Source of the DNA: Antilocapra americana
Taxonomy: Eukaryota > Chordata > Mammalia > Artiodactyla > Antilocapridae
Direction of reading: 5' to 3'
DNA: 64,000 nt
Assembly (NCBI GenBank): GCA_007570785.1
Contig: ML664662.1
Coordinates: 1,970,333-2,034,332, forward strand
Under the pieces are notes generated by a model. The model was not told where the DNA came from. It saw only the letters and a list, made by a program, of their open reading frames with translations, and made no database searches. This document shows positions 1 through 11,299 of this stretch, piece after piece; the first letter of the stretch is position 1; each line of letters starts with the position of its first letter. The translations under genes and the position numbers were made by a program.

Positions 1-4
1 CTAA

Positions 5-214
5 GGGCTTCCCTGGTGGCTCAGATGGAATGGTAAAGAATCTGCCTGCAATGCAGGAGACCTGGGTTCAGATCCCCTGGAGAAGGGCACAGCAACCCGC
101 TCCAGTATTCTTGCCTGGAGAATCCCATGGACAGAGGAGCCTGGCGGGCTACAGTCCATGGGGTGGCAAAGAGTTGGACATGATTGAACGACAAACACTT
201 TCACTTTTTTTTTC
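5..214 (+). mobile_element. Bov-tA SINE
   Basis: Nearly full-length tRNA-Glu-derived ruminant SINE. The 5' tRNA-like head (ggcttccctggtggctcag), the middle box ctccagtattcttgcctgg and the BovA tail ending gagttggacatgattgaacg are all visible, followed by a T-rich run. It begins almost at the window edge, so the left target duplication cannot be judged. No coding capacity; the short frames across it are incidental. Confidence 0.95.
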
Positions 215-216
215 AG

Positions 217-2659
217 TGCCTCCGCTGAGGCTGCCCCTACCCAAGCTAACAGCTGGAGGCTGTCAGCTCACCCTACTCAGGACAGCTGGGTGGAATCCTT
301 TCCTGAAGGCTCTCTGAGTGATGCCTCGGTGTCTGTCACCAGACCCCAGTGGAGAATTAGAAACAGTCCTGGGAAATGCATGCATCATTAAGGCAAGGTC
401 CCGCTCTGCCTTCCAGGCTCTCACCACCCAACAGAACTGGTCAGAATTCATAATATCTTTAGAAGGGAAATCCAGGCAAGAAAGACCCAGATAGAGTTCC
501 GAAGAGGCTGAGCCAATCTGGGGGAAAACTGCCCCGTTTGCCTGTTCCTCTGGGGATTTCCCCACCCAGACCAATGAAAAGAATCCTTCTACCAACAATG
601 GAGATAACCCTTTCTATTTTCCTTTTTCCTCATTTGGGGAGAAGATGCAAATAGATATAGATTCCATCAAAATGCTCTCACCAGTGATAGATATCCCCTA
701 TTTTGTTTCACTCCCGTTTGGGTTGTTAGCATGGCAGCAATTAAACTTGACAAAATAGTGATTAAAAAACAATGAGAAGCAAATGTACCAGCATAGCGGC
801 GTGCATCTAGACCATTCCGAAAATGATCTCTTAAGTGTTGGAAATCTGCTTTATTTTCCTACCACAGGAATGAGTTTTCAAAAAACAGCACTTAGGAAGG
901 GCAATTTGCCACCAGCATTCCCCAGCCCCAACAAACAGTATTTCTTTCTAATGGACTCTCCCCCTCCAAATTTTAGCTGCAGTTCCCAAATCAGATTCAT
1001 TACACAAAGGAGTGAAGGAAGGCCGCAAAATGCCCAGAAACTGAGCCTTTTCCTGCCACTTTTAATAATGGAAAAAAAATAACCAAGATTAAACTTCTCA
1101 ACAGTAACTCGGCTTCCGGGGCTTCCAGGGCACCACCTGCTGGGCTGCCCTGGTCTGGAAGGTCACGGCCACCACGGAGGTGAGGGCTAGCGTCAGCTGT
1201 TGCTGCCTTGTCAACAGGATCTTTATAACATCTGCGTGCTTCTATAGGACTGAAGTGTGTGACTCACAGCAAACCTTTTAGAGGGAGGAATTAACAGCAC
1301 GGGCACTCTCAGCTGTGGGGTTTTTGTTTGTTTTGTGCAATCCTGATGCAGATCTGGCTTCAGCGAAGCCATGGTCATGTCTTTCTTGCTCTTTCTGATG
1401 TGCAAGCAGCTTTCTGGGTCTAATTATAGATGGAGTCTGTGCATCCTTGATCAATAGTTCTGAGTGTCCTCTTCTTTAAGAGCTGTTTAGTCCTTGCTGA
1501 TGGGCTGGCATTTCAACCTCTAGTTCTGAGCAGGAGTTTTCAGACTCTTCAAGCCCATCAACAAAACCCCTGGCTTCTCCCAGAGTGCCCTTTGAACTTT
1601 GCCAAGTTCAGATCAACTCTTACCTCGGGAGGTCCCATCTTGGGGAGGTCTAAGGAGGCTGTGGGCTAGGCTGATAATGGCGAGAAGACCCACCACAACA
1701 GGGGACTAGGGTTCAAACTGTGATGACAGCCAGAAGCTGGAACAAGCATCAAAGAGGTCTCCCCCACCCCTCACCATGGGGGTTCCTCAAAGGAGGGGCA
1801 CAGATGTGCTGGCAGTGGGGATTCAGCCTTGGGAGTGAGGCAGTAATCTGTCTGCTCATTCTTCGGGGTCTCTGGTACTAGCCATGATTGATCGTGCTGG
1901 TGTGGGAGACCCAGGGAGGTCCTCTGTTTGCCAGCTTTCTGTTTAATACTGTGAGATGCACAGCACTGGGTTGGCAGTTAAACGAAGAGGCAGGACGCAG
2001 CTTGACCTGTAGGGCACAGGAAGCCGTGGAGCAGAGAGGTGCTTAATAAGAGGGTTTTCCTAGATGGGAATGAGTGGCCGCCGCCACCTTCCATGAGCCT
2101 GGCCCTGAGGGCTCTCTGGATCGGCTGTCTGTTCTTGGCCAGGCTGGGAAAGCTAACCTGGGCATGCTGTTTGAGTACCCTGTGGAGGAATTCAGGGGAC
2201 TGGGGGGAGCCCTGAAGCTCTCCTATACCTGGGCACATTTACGAGCCTGTGGTCCTTCCCAGGGCAGACCTGGGTGCAGGGAAGGGAGGCGGGGGAGGTA
2301 CACGGAGGGACCACTTGAAAAGCAGCCAGCGTGGGTAACGCTCCCATGGCCGCCAATCCTGGGCTTGCCCGTTCCTATGGAAACAGGCGCCAAGAGAGGA
2401 GCCTGCGGCTGGGAGCCGAGTCCTGGGCGGCTGTCAGGCACAGCTGCCCGGCAGCCCACTGGGACCTGGAAGTGCCCTTTCTCAAAACCATCCCTGCTGG
2501 CTCTGAGCTCGGAGCCGGCATGGAAGAGGAGAGAGAGGAGAAGAAGGGGAGCGAATAAAAATATTTACACTTAACAAACACTTTGATGTTTGAAGACTGT
2601 GTGTACAAATGAGGGCTGGGAACATCTTTGGTGAGGGTTTGGCATTTCCAAGCGAATCC

Positions 2660-2660
<1 letters not shown>
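217..2660. other. unique sequence, no gene recognised
   Basis: No interspersed repeat or coding exon was recognised. Open frames on both strands are under 170 codons and show no known domain or splice-supported structure. A CTCF-like core (accacctgctgg) lies at 1132-1143, which is a motif guess only. The stretch around 2075-2570 is more GC-rich than its surroundings. Confidence 0.5.

Positions 2661-2661
<1 letters not shown>

Positions 2662-2705
<44 letters not shown>
2662..2705. repeat. (CA)22 microsatellite
   Basis: Uninterrupted CA dinucleotide run of 44 bases, likely length-polymorphic. The Cys-Val and Thr-His frames across it are artefacts of the repeat and are not genes. Confidence 0.97.
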
Positions 2706-2708
<3 letters not shown>

Positions 2709-3189
2709 TCATGTTCTCTTTTTCTCTTGATGAGTTTGTGTTATTACTGCAGAATGCAGAGCTGGTTTGGCAAGGCAATGGACGGTGTTGGAGAAGCACC
2801 TAGCGAGGGGACCCCACCTGCACGCCTTGGTGAGTCTCCTTTGCAGCCCCAAGGTGGCCTGGAGTGGCTGGTCAGAGGATGCTGGAGGCAGCTGGATCCA
2901 CCCAGCCAGATGAGGCCAGCTGGGAAGGCTGCAGGTTGCAGGTGTTGTGTGGTGGGGGGCAGTGGGGCTGGGGAGGCCTGGGTGCCAAGCCCTGTGACTA
3001 TGAAGAGAAAGCCTTCAGGCCTGCCATTCTGTTGCTCAGATGAGTACCAAGCCCTCTTCAGGGAAAGCAGTGAAGACCAGGGGTGGGGGATGATTTCTCA
3101 TGCGTTCAGAGAACCAGAAACAGCGTTTCCAGTAGACCCTAAAGTAGAGGGAAGAGGGATGAGGAAGCAGCCAGCCAGCTGTGCTTTCT
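2706..3189. other. unique sequence, nothing recognised
   Basis: No repeat family, RNA gene or supported exon seen. Confidence 0.5.
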
Positions 3190-3330
3190 CTCCCAGATCT
3201 GCCATTTCCTGGCTGTGTGGCCTTGGGATTGTCACTTAACCTTTGTGAGCCTCAATTAAGTTGCAGATAAAAATAACAACTCCCTCTTGGGGTTATTGTG
3301 TGGAGTAAATAGTTTGCCTGCTAGCCGGGA
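3190..3330 (+). mobile_element. MIR SINE remnant
   Basis: Old tRNA-derived MIR. The core ctggctgtgtggccttggg, the cacttaacctttgtgagcctca segment and a downstream ggttattgtgtggagtaaat are recognisable but diverged, as expected of a pre-eutherian repeat. Confidence 0.75.
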
Positions 3331-3919
3331 TCAGAGATACCGATACTGGCAGTCAGAACTCTGCTGGAACACACCTAAACTGGAAAGTCTGGAACAATGT
3401 GAAACAGCACTGTCAGCCTCTCCTCCACTGAAGTTAGAGGCGAGCAGGGAGGGAAATGGATTGGCGTAGGGAGACTCAGGGGACCTTGACACACAAGAAG
3501 GCTTTGGCTATGGTCCAGGTGGGAAGCGCTGGGGGTCTGAGCTGGGACAGTGGGGAGGAAGAAGAGGCGACAGATGGGCGAGAGAGAGACTGGGGAAGTA
3601 TCATCCACAGAATTTGGCATCTGATCTCAAATGTATGCACGTGGGAGGCAAATTACCAGAGATCAATTCTAAACAATGCTTAGCCATCGTAGCTACGTTT
3701 GTTTCAAAACTTCTGGTAAAGCAATCACATTCATCAGCAGTCCTGCTGGGTTTCTCTTGACTCCAGAAGCTCAGCCAGACCCTCAAAGGCTCAGAGGTAG
3801 AAGATGATGTGACATCATGGGACCCCACCAGGGGCTGAACCACCCGAGGGGTTGGCATCTCCTTAGGTGTGGCCACAGGCCTGGCTCATTCCAGATTGTT
3901 CCAAGCCATGCTGTAACTA

Positions 3920-4006
3920 GGTAGGGCAGTGAGAGCCACTGTGTGACCTGGAGTAAGTCACTGGACCTCAGTTTCTTCGGCTCTATGATGGGAAGGATTG
4001 TAGGTG
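3920..4006 (+). mobile_element. MIR SINE fragment
   Basis: Short MIR core: cactgtgtgacctggagtaa followed by cctcagtttcttc. Both ends are lost. Confidence 0.6.
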
Positions 4007-4317
4007 CCCTCCTCAGCACACAATCTTGGGAGGATCCAGGATATTTATGTGTGAATTTGGCCTTTTTGATTGTTCAGGCCACTGGTTTTCTCTTCAACAC
4101 CTTCAGACTAAGGAATTCTGAGGCTGCCATGGCTCAACCTCTGCCCACTCAGTGGTTTTGCTTGTGCATCTTTGCTGTTCTGCTGTTTACTGTTAATGAC
4201 AGTTAAGTTTCTTAGTGTTAGCGCCTGCTCGTATTCCTTGAACCTTTCAGTATATCTGCTTGTCTGTACCTGAGAGCTTGTCTGTACACGGGGCCCAGAA
4301 AGAAGCTCTAGAAAGTC

Positions 4318-4912
4318 CCCATATGGTGGGTTGAGTGAAGGCTCCCAAAGATGCCCACATCCTAATCCTGAGAATCTCTGATCACCATACCTTTTGGTAA
4401 GAAGTGGGGGGCTTCCCAGATGGCTCAGATGGTAAAGAATCTGTCTGCCAAGCAGGAGACTCAAGTTTGATTCCTGGGTCGGGAAGATCTCCTGGAGAAG
4501 GAAATGGCTACCCATTCTAGTATTCTTGCCTGGGAAATCCCATGGAGAGAGGAACCTGGAGGCCTACAGTCCATGGGGTTGCAAAGAGTTGAACACAACT
4601 AGGGATTAAACACTGCCACCACCATGGTAAGAGGGAGTTTCCAGATGTGATTAAGTTAAGGATCTTGGGATGGGGAGGAGTATCCTGGCTTATCTAGGTG
4701 GGTCCTTATAAGAGGGAGGCAGGAGGGTCAGAGTCGAAAATGGGATGTGATGAAAGAAGCAGAGGAGATGTGACAAGAGTTTATCAGAATAATTCAGGGT
4801 CACAAGCCAAGGAGTATGGGCAGTCTCTAGAAGCTGGAAAGGGCAAGGAAACACAATCTCCTCTAGAGTTCAAGGAGAAAAAATCTAAGGCAGATAACAG
4901 AGGGGTTCCTAT
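4318..4912 (+). mobile_element. old LTR-type repeat (MLT1-like), split by a SINE
   Basis: An old mammalian solo-LTR-like repeat. Recognisable blocks are cccacatcctaatcctgag, gatgtgattaagttaagg, ggtccttataagagggagg and tctagaagctggaaagg. It is cut into two parts (4318-4409 and about 4614-4912) by the Bov-tA at 4411-4613, and abuts the BovB tail at its 3' end. The subfamily name is uncertain. No internal retroviral genes are present. Confidence 0.65.
4411..4613 (+). mobile_element. Bov-tA SINE nested in an LTR-like repeat
   Basis: Full-length copy from gcttcccagatggctcag to the tail gagttgaacacaact. The sequence ggtaaga occurs on both sides and may be the remnant of the target duplication. Because it splits an older repeat, it is the younger insertion. 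Confidence 0.93.
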
Positions 4913-4925
4913 GGACCACAACCTG

Positions 4926-6222
4926 TGTTCAGTTCAGTTCAGTTGCTCAGTCATGTCTGACTCTTTGCGACCCCATGAATCGCAGCACGCCAGGACTCCC
5001 TGTCCATCATCAACTCCTGGAGTCTACCCAAACACATGTCCATCGAGTTGGTGATGCTATCCAGCCATCTCATCCTCTGTTATCCCCTTCTCCTCCTGCC
5101 CCAAATCCCTCCCAGCATCAGGGTCTTTTCAAATGAGTCAACTCTTCGCATGAAGTGGCCAAAGTACTGGAGTCTCAGCTTCAACATCAGTCTTCCAATG
5201 AACACCCAGGACTGATCTCCTTTGGGATGGACTGGCTGGATCTCCTTGTAGTTCAAGGGACTCTCAAGAGTCTTCTTCAACACCACAGTTCAAAATCATC
5301 AATTCTTCGGTGCTCAGCTTTCTTTATAGTCCAACTCTCACATCCATACATGACCACTGGAAAAACCATAGCCTTGACTAGATGGACCTTTGTTGGCAAA
5401 GTAATGTCTCTGCTTTTCAATATGCTATCTAGATTGGTCATAACTTTCCTTCCAAGGAGTAAATGTCTTTTAATTTCATGGCTGCACTCACCATCTACAG
5501 TGATTTTGGAGCATAGAAAAATAAAGTCTGACACTGTTTCCACTGTTTCCCCATCTATTTCCCATGAACTGATGGAACCAGATGCCATGATCTTAGTTTT
5601 CTGAATGTTGAGTTTTAAGCCAATTTTTTCACTCTCCTCTTTCACTTTCATCAAGAGGCTTTTTAGTTCCTCTTCATTTTCTGCCATAAGGGTGGTGTCA
5701 TCTGCATATCTGAGGTTATTGATATTTCTCCCGGCAATCTTGATTCCAGCTTGTGCTTCCTCCAGCCCAGTGTTTCTCATGATGTACTCTGCATATAAGT
5801 TAAATAAGCAGGGTGACGATATACAGCCTTGACAAACTCCTTTTCCTGTTTGGAACCAGTCTGTTGTTCCATGTCCAGTTCTAACTGTTGCTTCCTGACC
5901 TGCATACAGGTTTCTCAAGAGACAGATCAGGTGGTCTGGTATTCCCATCTCTTTAATAATTTTCTATAGTTTATTGTGATCCACACAGTCAAAGGCTTTG
6001 GCATAGTCAACAAAGCAGAAATAGATGTTTTTCTGGAACTCTCTTGTTTTTTCGATGATCCATCAGATGTCGGCAATTTGATCTCTAGTTCCTCTGCCTT
6101 TTCTAAAACCAGCTTGAACACCTGGAAGTTCATGGTTCATGTATTGCTGAAGCCTGGCTTGGAGAATTTTGAGCATTACTTTACTAGTGTTGTGAAATGA
6201 GTGCAATTGTGTGGTAGTTTAA
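4926..6222 (-). mobile_element. BovB (RTE-clade) LINE, 5'-truncated
   Basis: The 3' 1.3 kb of a BovB element lying on minus. On the plus strand it starts with the gttcagttcagttcagt tail typical of BovB and runs into reverse transcriptase sequence. The apurinic endonuclease region and the 5' end of a full element of about 3.2 kb are missing. BovB is the autonomous partner whose 3' end is shared by Bov-tA SINEs, which explains the similarity of its tail to the SINEs in this window. Confidence 0.95.
5080..6130 (-). pseudogene. BovB reverse transcriptase, broken
   Basis: Minus-strand reverse transcriptase remnant; in a live element this enzyme copies the RNA into DNA at the nicked target. Motif A (DYAKAFD) is encoded near 5989-6009 and the catalytic YADD box is at residues 81-84 of the open stretch 5277-5948. 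That stretch is bounded by nonsense codons: TAG in place of a Trp codon at 5964-5966 upstream and TGA in place of Trp at 5275-5277 downstream. A further TGA lies at 6063-6065 (apparently a CpG-decayed Arg codon). Near 5190 the frame shifts, so the C-terminal part continues in another frame down to 5080. The usual polymerase B-box residues are altered (VCQGCISSP). It cannot encode an active enzyme and is not a host gene. Confidence 0.93.
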
Positions 6223-6540
6223 ACCTGTGTTAGCGACATTTACTCCTCCCAACCCTGGGAAGTGGAACGTGTTCCCATTTCTCAGATTAGGAAGGTCTGC
6301 AGAGAATCTGAGCTGAGTCCCACAGCTGGGGCTTTGTTCAGTCCAGATTTGAAAGCAGGGCTACCTGCATTCAAAACTGGTCCTCATGAATGGGAAAGCT
6401 GAAAAATGGGCCCACAGACTCCTGACCTTCCAGGGAGCCCACCTTCTTCCATTGACCACCTTGCCTTTTGGTGGTCGCCTTGGGCCAGTTGCCCCCTTAA
6501 TTTTATTATCTCATCAAACTATCATACTGGGTGGGTATTT
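6223..6540. other. unique sequence
   Basis: Nothing recognised between the BovB and the following LTR-like repeat. Confidence 0.5.
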
Positions 6541-7166
6541 GCACCTGTATTTGCTTGCCAGGGCTGCTACAGCAGCATGCCACAACCGAGGCTGTTTGAA
6601 ACAACAGAAAGGTATTCTCTCACAGGTCTGGGGGCTGGAAGCCTGAAATTCACATGTTAGGAGGATTGGTTTCTTTTGGAGGCTCTGAGGGAGAATCTAT
6701 TCCAGGCCTCTCTTCAAGCTTCTGGTGGCTGTTGACAATCTTTGGTTTTCCTTGGCTTCAGACACATCACTTCAATCTCTGCCTCCTTTTTCATGTCACC
6801 TTGTCCTCTGTGTTGTCTTGCCTTCACTCTCTTTTCCTTGAAGTATAGTTGATTTACAGTATTACAGTAGTTTTAGGGGTATGGCACTGTGATTCAGTAT
6901 TTTTACAGATTATACTCCATTAAAACTTATTACAAGATTATGACTATAATTTCCTGTGCTGTATGATATGTCTTTGTGCTCTTCTTTCCTAAGGACACAT
7001 GTCTTTGGATTTAGGGGCCACTCTAATCCAGGATGATCTCATCTTGTGATCCTTAATTTGATTAGGTCTGTAAAGACATTTTTTCCCAAATAAGATCACA
7101 TTCACAGGTTTGGAGTGTACACATCTTTTATAAGGGTTGGAGCACAATTCAGTCCACCACAGTCTT
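6541..7166 (-). mobile_element. MLT1-like LTR, split by an L1 piece
   Basis: On plus it reads as the reverse complement of an old MaLR-type LTR: ttgccagggctgctacagc, then gaaacaacagaaaggtatt, and at the far end cacaattcagtccacca. It is interrupted at 6841-6978 by an L1-derived segment. No internal gag, pro or pol sequence is present. Confidence 0.7.
6841..6978 (-). mobile_element. L1 3'-end fragment nested in an LTR
   Basis: Artiodactyl L1 3' untranslated sequence on minus (plus reads aagtatagttgatttacag ... tttcctgtgctgtatgat). It is flanked by the similar strings ctcttttccttg (6829-6840) and ctcttctttcct (6979-6990), a plausible decayed target duplication. Confidence 0.78.
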
Positions 7167-8198
7167 TGACATTGGCCCCTTTGAGCTCAGACTGAGGTTG
7201 ATGGGAGAGAAGCTGTTCTCCTGAAAGGTTTGATTTTCCCAAGGAGGGGCGCCAGCAAGCTGCTCTGGTGTCCACGGATGAGGAGGAGGGCACATTCTCT
7301 CCCCTTTCCCAGAGCCCAGTGTGAGATGGAGACAGGGGGGTAGTCAGTACCCTTCCACCTCCAGAGCTGAGCTGCCCAGTTAGAACATTAAATTGCACAT
7401 TTCACCTGTGGCGCCAAAGACAATAGCTAAGAAATTTCAACGTGAGACCAAAATGCAGATATCTTCAAAGGAAATATCAAAGAACCAGTTAAAGGACTTC
7501 AAACCCAGAGGAGAATGTAAAAGGGGAAGAGAGGCTACACTAGGTGTTCCATTGGCAGATTTCTTTGGTCTCTTGCTGGGAGCCCCCACCAAAAAAAGGT
7601 AAAAATATCTGGACAGGGCAATGGGGGAAGAGCGTTAGCCTAGAGCCTAGAAAGAATGACGCAAGTGTTCCACTTGGAGAGCCTGGTGATGCTGATACTT
7701 GATCACAGCAGTGATCCAGGAGCTGTGGACTGAAATCCCACACGTGTCAATATTCCTACCCAAGTGGGGGCTTGTGGTGGTGCAGATCAGTGGTGGGTGA
7801 ATCACGGCAGCAAGCACCCAACCTGGGTAGGGTCCAGATGCATCTCTAAGAGAGATTCAGTTAGGAGGGCTGCATTGGTGTTCTCGGTCTTTCTGTGTAA
7901 CCCCTTAGCACTCATCCCTAGACGTTTCTACCTGAAAGCACTCTCTCCACTTAGAAATGTGCTTGGGTCCTGGCTGGGTGGTCTCAAAGTTCTATGGAGT
8001 GAATGGCCCTTGTGAGCAAGGCACAGCTTGGGCCAGGTGGGAATCGATGAACCATCAGTTGATGAGCCCTCACTCCCAGTTTCCTTCCCTTGGGTGGGAC
8101 ATCCTGACGTGTGTTCTCTACCCCCTCTGGGGGATAAACCCAGTTGTCCACAGCAGCGACCTGTTCAGAGCACGACCTGGACTCCTGGGGTCCCCTCC
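7167..8198. other. unique sequence
   Basis: No repeat or exon recognised. The frames here are short and lack known domains. Confidence 0.5.
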
Positions 8199-8262
8199 CT
8201 AATAAATGACTTACATCAGAGTCCTTGTCTGAGTCTTCTGGGGAACCCCAATCTATGGCCAG
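8199..8262 (+). repeat. 3' end of an old repeat (copy A of a recurrent motif)
   Basis: Reads ctaataaatgacttacatc then ccttgtctgagtcttctgg and a gggaacccc block. The same ordered blocks occur near 10.83, 60.05/60.59 and 62.62 kb. The AATAAA placement suggests the 3' end of an old retroelement, family not resolved. Confidence 0.5.
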
Positions 8263-9162
8263 GGCTTCTGTCAGAGGCTAAGGGGACCACTCGCACATAT
8301 CTATGATGGAGGGATACTCCTGAGGGTAGCAGAAGTGTCCACCCAAAGGTGAACCTCGTGCCTGCTCACAGGAGATGCTGCTGGAACCTTTGGAGGGCCC
8401 AGAAAGGCTCCCATGGAAGACCCTTCCCTTCCCATAGAGGAACCAGTAGCTTTGAGCACTGGGCAGTCAGTCCCAGGAGCGCCTCTTACATCCATGCTGT
8501 TACATAAGAACCTTCTCCACCACTTTCTCCTCCTCCCTACTCACCAGGGAGAAGATGTGAATTTCCAAGACAGGGCTGCCTGCCTCGGGGGCTCCTCTGA
8601 CCTTGCTGTCCAATTTCAGAGTGTGACTTGCCCCCTTCTGCACCGGTTGGCATTTCAAAAAATAAATAAATCCTCTCTTTCCTCCTCCCCAGTCCTGGGA
8701 GACACAGAATATCCTGTCTTTAATCACTGCCTAAAATGCAGGATTTTTCTTTTCTGGATTAAAAACATGTTTCCATCCCAGAGAGGCCTGTTGCTCCTTC
8801 CAGGGAGCCCTTCCCTCTTCCTTTGATCTTCTGGGAGCGTTTCTCCTGCCACTGGCTCCTGATGAATTAAACAAAAGGTGAGAAGCTGGGAATTCTACAA
8901 TAAGAAAGTCAAGTGGTCCAAATCATGCAGGAAGGCACCCACCATGGTGCTGGGAGGAAGCTGGGAGGAGATTTTGGGCCTCCCCTTACAGCTTCTTCCT
9001 GCAGCTCAGGTGAAGGGGCTTAGAAGGTAACAGTTCTCTGGAGTCACCTGGAGCCCTTTGGAGGATGAGGCTGCAGGAGAAGGAATGGAAGGGCAAAAAT
9101 AGATGGGAGAATTGGCCCTCACCTGGTGGTAGTTGCATTTAGCCAATGGCAAGCAAATTGGA
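8263..9162. other. unique sequence
   Basis: Nothing recognised apart from a short AAATAAATAAAT run near 8657. Confidence 0.5.
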
Positions 9163-9365
9163 GGACTTTCCTGGTGACTCAGTGGTAAAGAATCTGCCTG
9201 GAATGAAGGAAGCACAGGTTTGATCCCTAGGCTGGGAAGATCCCCTGGAGGAGGAAATGGCAACCCACTCCAGTATTCTTGCCTGGAGAATCCCATAGAC
9301 AGAGGAGCCTGACAGGCTACAGGGTTGCAAAGAGTTGGACATGAGTGAGCAACTAAATAACAACT
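9163..9365 (+). mobile_element. Bov-tA SINE
   Basis: Full-length copy from ggactttcctggtgactcag through ctccagtattcttgcctgg to gacatgagtgagcaacta. It lacks a few bases in the 3' half, where the segment caggctacagggttgc is shortened. Confidence 0.93.
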
Positions 9366-10267
9366 CGAGGATGTGCCTTTGGGGCCTGTGCCATGTGTTT
9401 TCACATGGCTTCAGTGATGACAGATCTTGGAATCTGGGTCTGCCTGGCTTCTTCCCAGGAAATATTTGCCCAAGGAATGAGCAAACCATTTCCAGGATCC
9501 ACAACGAGGTGTGATTAATTACCACAGCTGGATGACCTTGACTTTCTTGCTTGGCTGGTTGATGGCCCTGGAAGAAGTTTTCAGAAAATAGTTGGTGATA
9601 TGTTAGCTCTCTAGCATGGCCCTGGAGTCCATAGCACCGATACCCATGGCCAGAAGGAGCACCATGTTTCCGAGGGAGCCACCTTTGCAGATTCCTCGAT
9701 GGCTGGGACCATCACCCTGTGACTCTAGGCACCTTGCCAGGGCTTACTCTGCTGCGAATCTCCAGCTCCGAGTACAGTGCCTTGCACATGGCGAGTGGCC
9801 CAGTCTGTGTTCTCTCAGAACAGATCCTGAGACAAAGAGATCCTAGGGCTCACAGTGAGGGCATGTGGAAACGAGCCAGGGAAGGGAGGCAAGCTAGTGC
9901 AGGTGTGCTGAGGGGCTGGTGGGTGATGGGCACAGGGTGGCTGGTACCTTTGGGAGAACTGTGAGGAACATGCCCCAGGTTGCCCTCCACAGCAAAGAAG
10001 CTGCAGGTCTTCTGTACCAACTTCTGCCCCATCCCATTGGTTAAGGGTTGTTCCTTGGGTATGGCCTCTCAGCACTTCTGGGCTGCCTGCGTGTTGCCTC
10101 AGCATGCTTCCACCACCAGAGAAAATCTGGAGGCAGAGAGATGAATGTCTAAGATAGGAAGCCCTTGGAGTGTCTGGAACTATCCACCTGCAGGGGCTGA
10201 TTCTGAGGTCTGTGTCATTTATTTTCCTAGAGGCTCTCCAGGGGAACTGAGCCCCAGTTGCCTACAG
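9366..10267. other. unique sequence
   Basis: No repeat family or supported exon recognised. Confidence 0.5.
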
Positions 10268-10743
10268 GGATGTATTAGTCAAGGTTCTCCAGACAAACAG
10301 AACCAGTAGGACAGCTCTCTCAATATAAAGGTAGATTTATTATAAGAAATTGGCTCACGTGATTATATAAGCTGAGAAATTCCAAGATCTTCAGTCGGCA
10401 AGCCAGACTCAGGAGAGTTCAGAGTGTGAATTCCAGTCTGAGAACTGGCAGGTTGGCTGCATATTAAGAGCAGATATTTCAATCCAAGCTCAGAAGTAGG
10501 AAGAGACCAATGTCCCAGCTCAAACAGGCAGGGGGAGTTTCCTCTTACTCAGCCTTTTTGGTCCATCAGCCCTTCAACTGATTGGATGAGGCCCACCCAC
10601 AGGCCCACTGCTTTACTCAGCCTACAGGTTCAGATGTTAACCTCATCCAGAAACACCCTCACAGATACACCCAGACTAATAGTTGATCGAATATCTGGGT
10701 ACCTGATGGCTCAGCCACATTGGCACACATAATGAACCACTGT
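10268..10743 (-). mobile_element. MLT2-like ERVL solo LTR
   Basis: On plus it begins tgtattagtcaaggttctcc, passes ttattataagaaattggctc and ends near ggcacacataatgaacca, which is the reverse complement of an MLT2-type ERVL LTR (TG...CA ends). Length of about 475 bp is near that of a whole LTR. No internal retroviral sequence adjoins it. A second, truncated member lies at 50.85 kb on plus. Confidence 0.75.
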
Positions 10744-10822
10744 AAGGAGTAAACTCTTATTGGCCTCCTTCTCTCTTTGATCTCACTCTCCCTGCTCCCT
10801 CACTTTAATCCTTGGGACAATC

Positions 10823-10890
10823 TCTCAAATAAATGACCTACATCCAAATCTTGACTCAGGCTCTGCTTTTGGGGGGAGCCAAACTATGAC
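10823..10890 (+). repeat. 3' end of an old repeat (copy B of a recurrent motif)
   Basis: The blocks aaataaatgacctacatcc, gactcaggctctgctttt and ggggggagccaaactatga match the order seen at 8.2, 60.6 and 62.6 kb. Confidence 0.5.
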
Positions 10891-10929
10891 TCAGGCAAAG
10901 TATGACAAGAGACCTTCAAATAGCTTGCT

Positions 10930-11295
10930 AAGGAATGATGAAAGTGGAGGAAGAAAGTCTGTGGGAAGATCCAGGAAAACTTTGAGGAGGTGTGATTCGA
11001 TCTGGGTTTTGGGAGAAGTGCAGGAATTTGACCAGGCATCAAGGATGGGAAGGGAAGTTCAGGGAGAGCAGAAGTCCAGGGACAGCAAAGAGAGGGATGA
11101 GAGAAACATCAAAATAGACTTAGGGAATTGGGGGAAGGGAACTGGGGATCAGAGCACATGGATAAAGCTGGGAAGGTGAGGAGAGGCTGTAGGATTAAAA
11201 CTGGAAAAGAGGTCAAATCCAAGTTGTGATGGGCATCACATGTCTATCACAAGGTAAGAAGTTTTCATTTTATTCTGCAAATGTGTTCACTTTGT
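10930..11295 (-). mobile_element. old LINE remnant (L2/CR1-like)
   Basis: Purine-rich stretch with the order of blocks seen in old L2-like copies: gtgattcgatctgggtttt, aggaatttgaccaggca, and later atcacaaggtaagaagtttt with ttttattctgc. Heavily diverged; the 33.6-33.95 kb segment appears related. Family and strand are tentative. Confidence 0.4.
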
Positions 11296-11299
11296 CCTG

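Noticed and set aside
2074..2574. 166-codon plus-strand frame
   Set aside because: GC-rich region open on both strands; no homology recognised.
2609..2803. Open frames with Thr-His or Cys-Val repeats
   Set aside because: They are translations of the (CA)n tract and have no independent support.
5155..5604. 149-codon plus-strand frame over BovB
   Set aside because: Antisense shadow of the reverse transcriptase.
5927..6133. 68-codon minus frame upstream of the BovB RT stretch
   Set aside because: It is out of frame with the RT; the real RT frame here carries two nonsense codons instead.
9006..9525. Overlapping minus frames with recurring peptides such as GILQARILEWVA
   Set aside because: This peptide comes from the antisense strand of Bov-tA and recurs at many SINE copies in the window.
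10268..10743. Complete endogenous retrovirus
   Set aside because: Only one LTR is seen; no second LTR nearby and no gag, pol or env homology.
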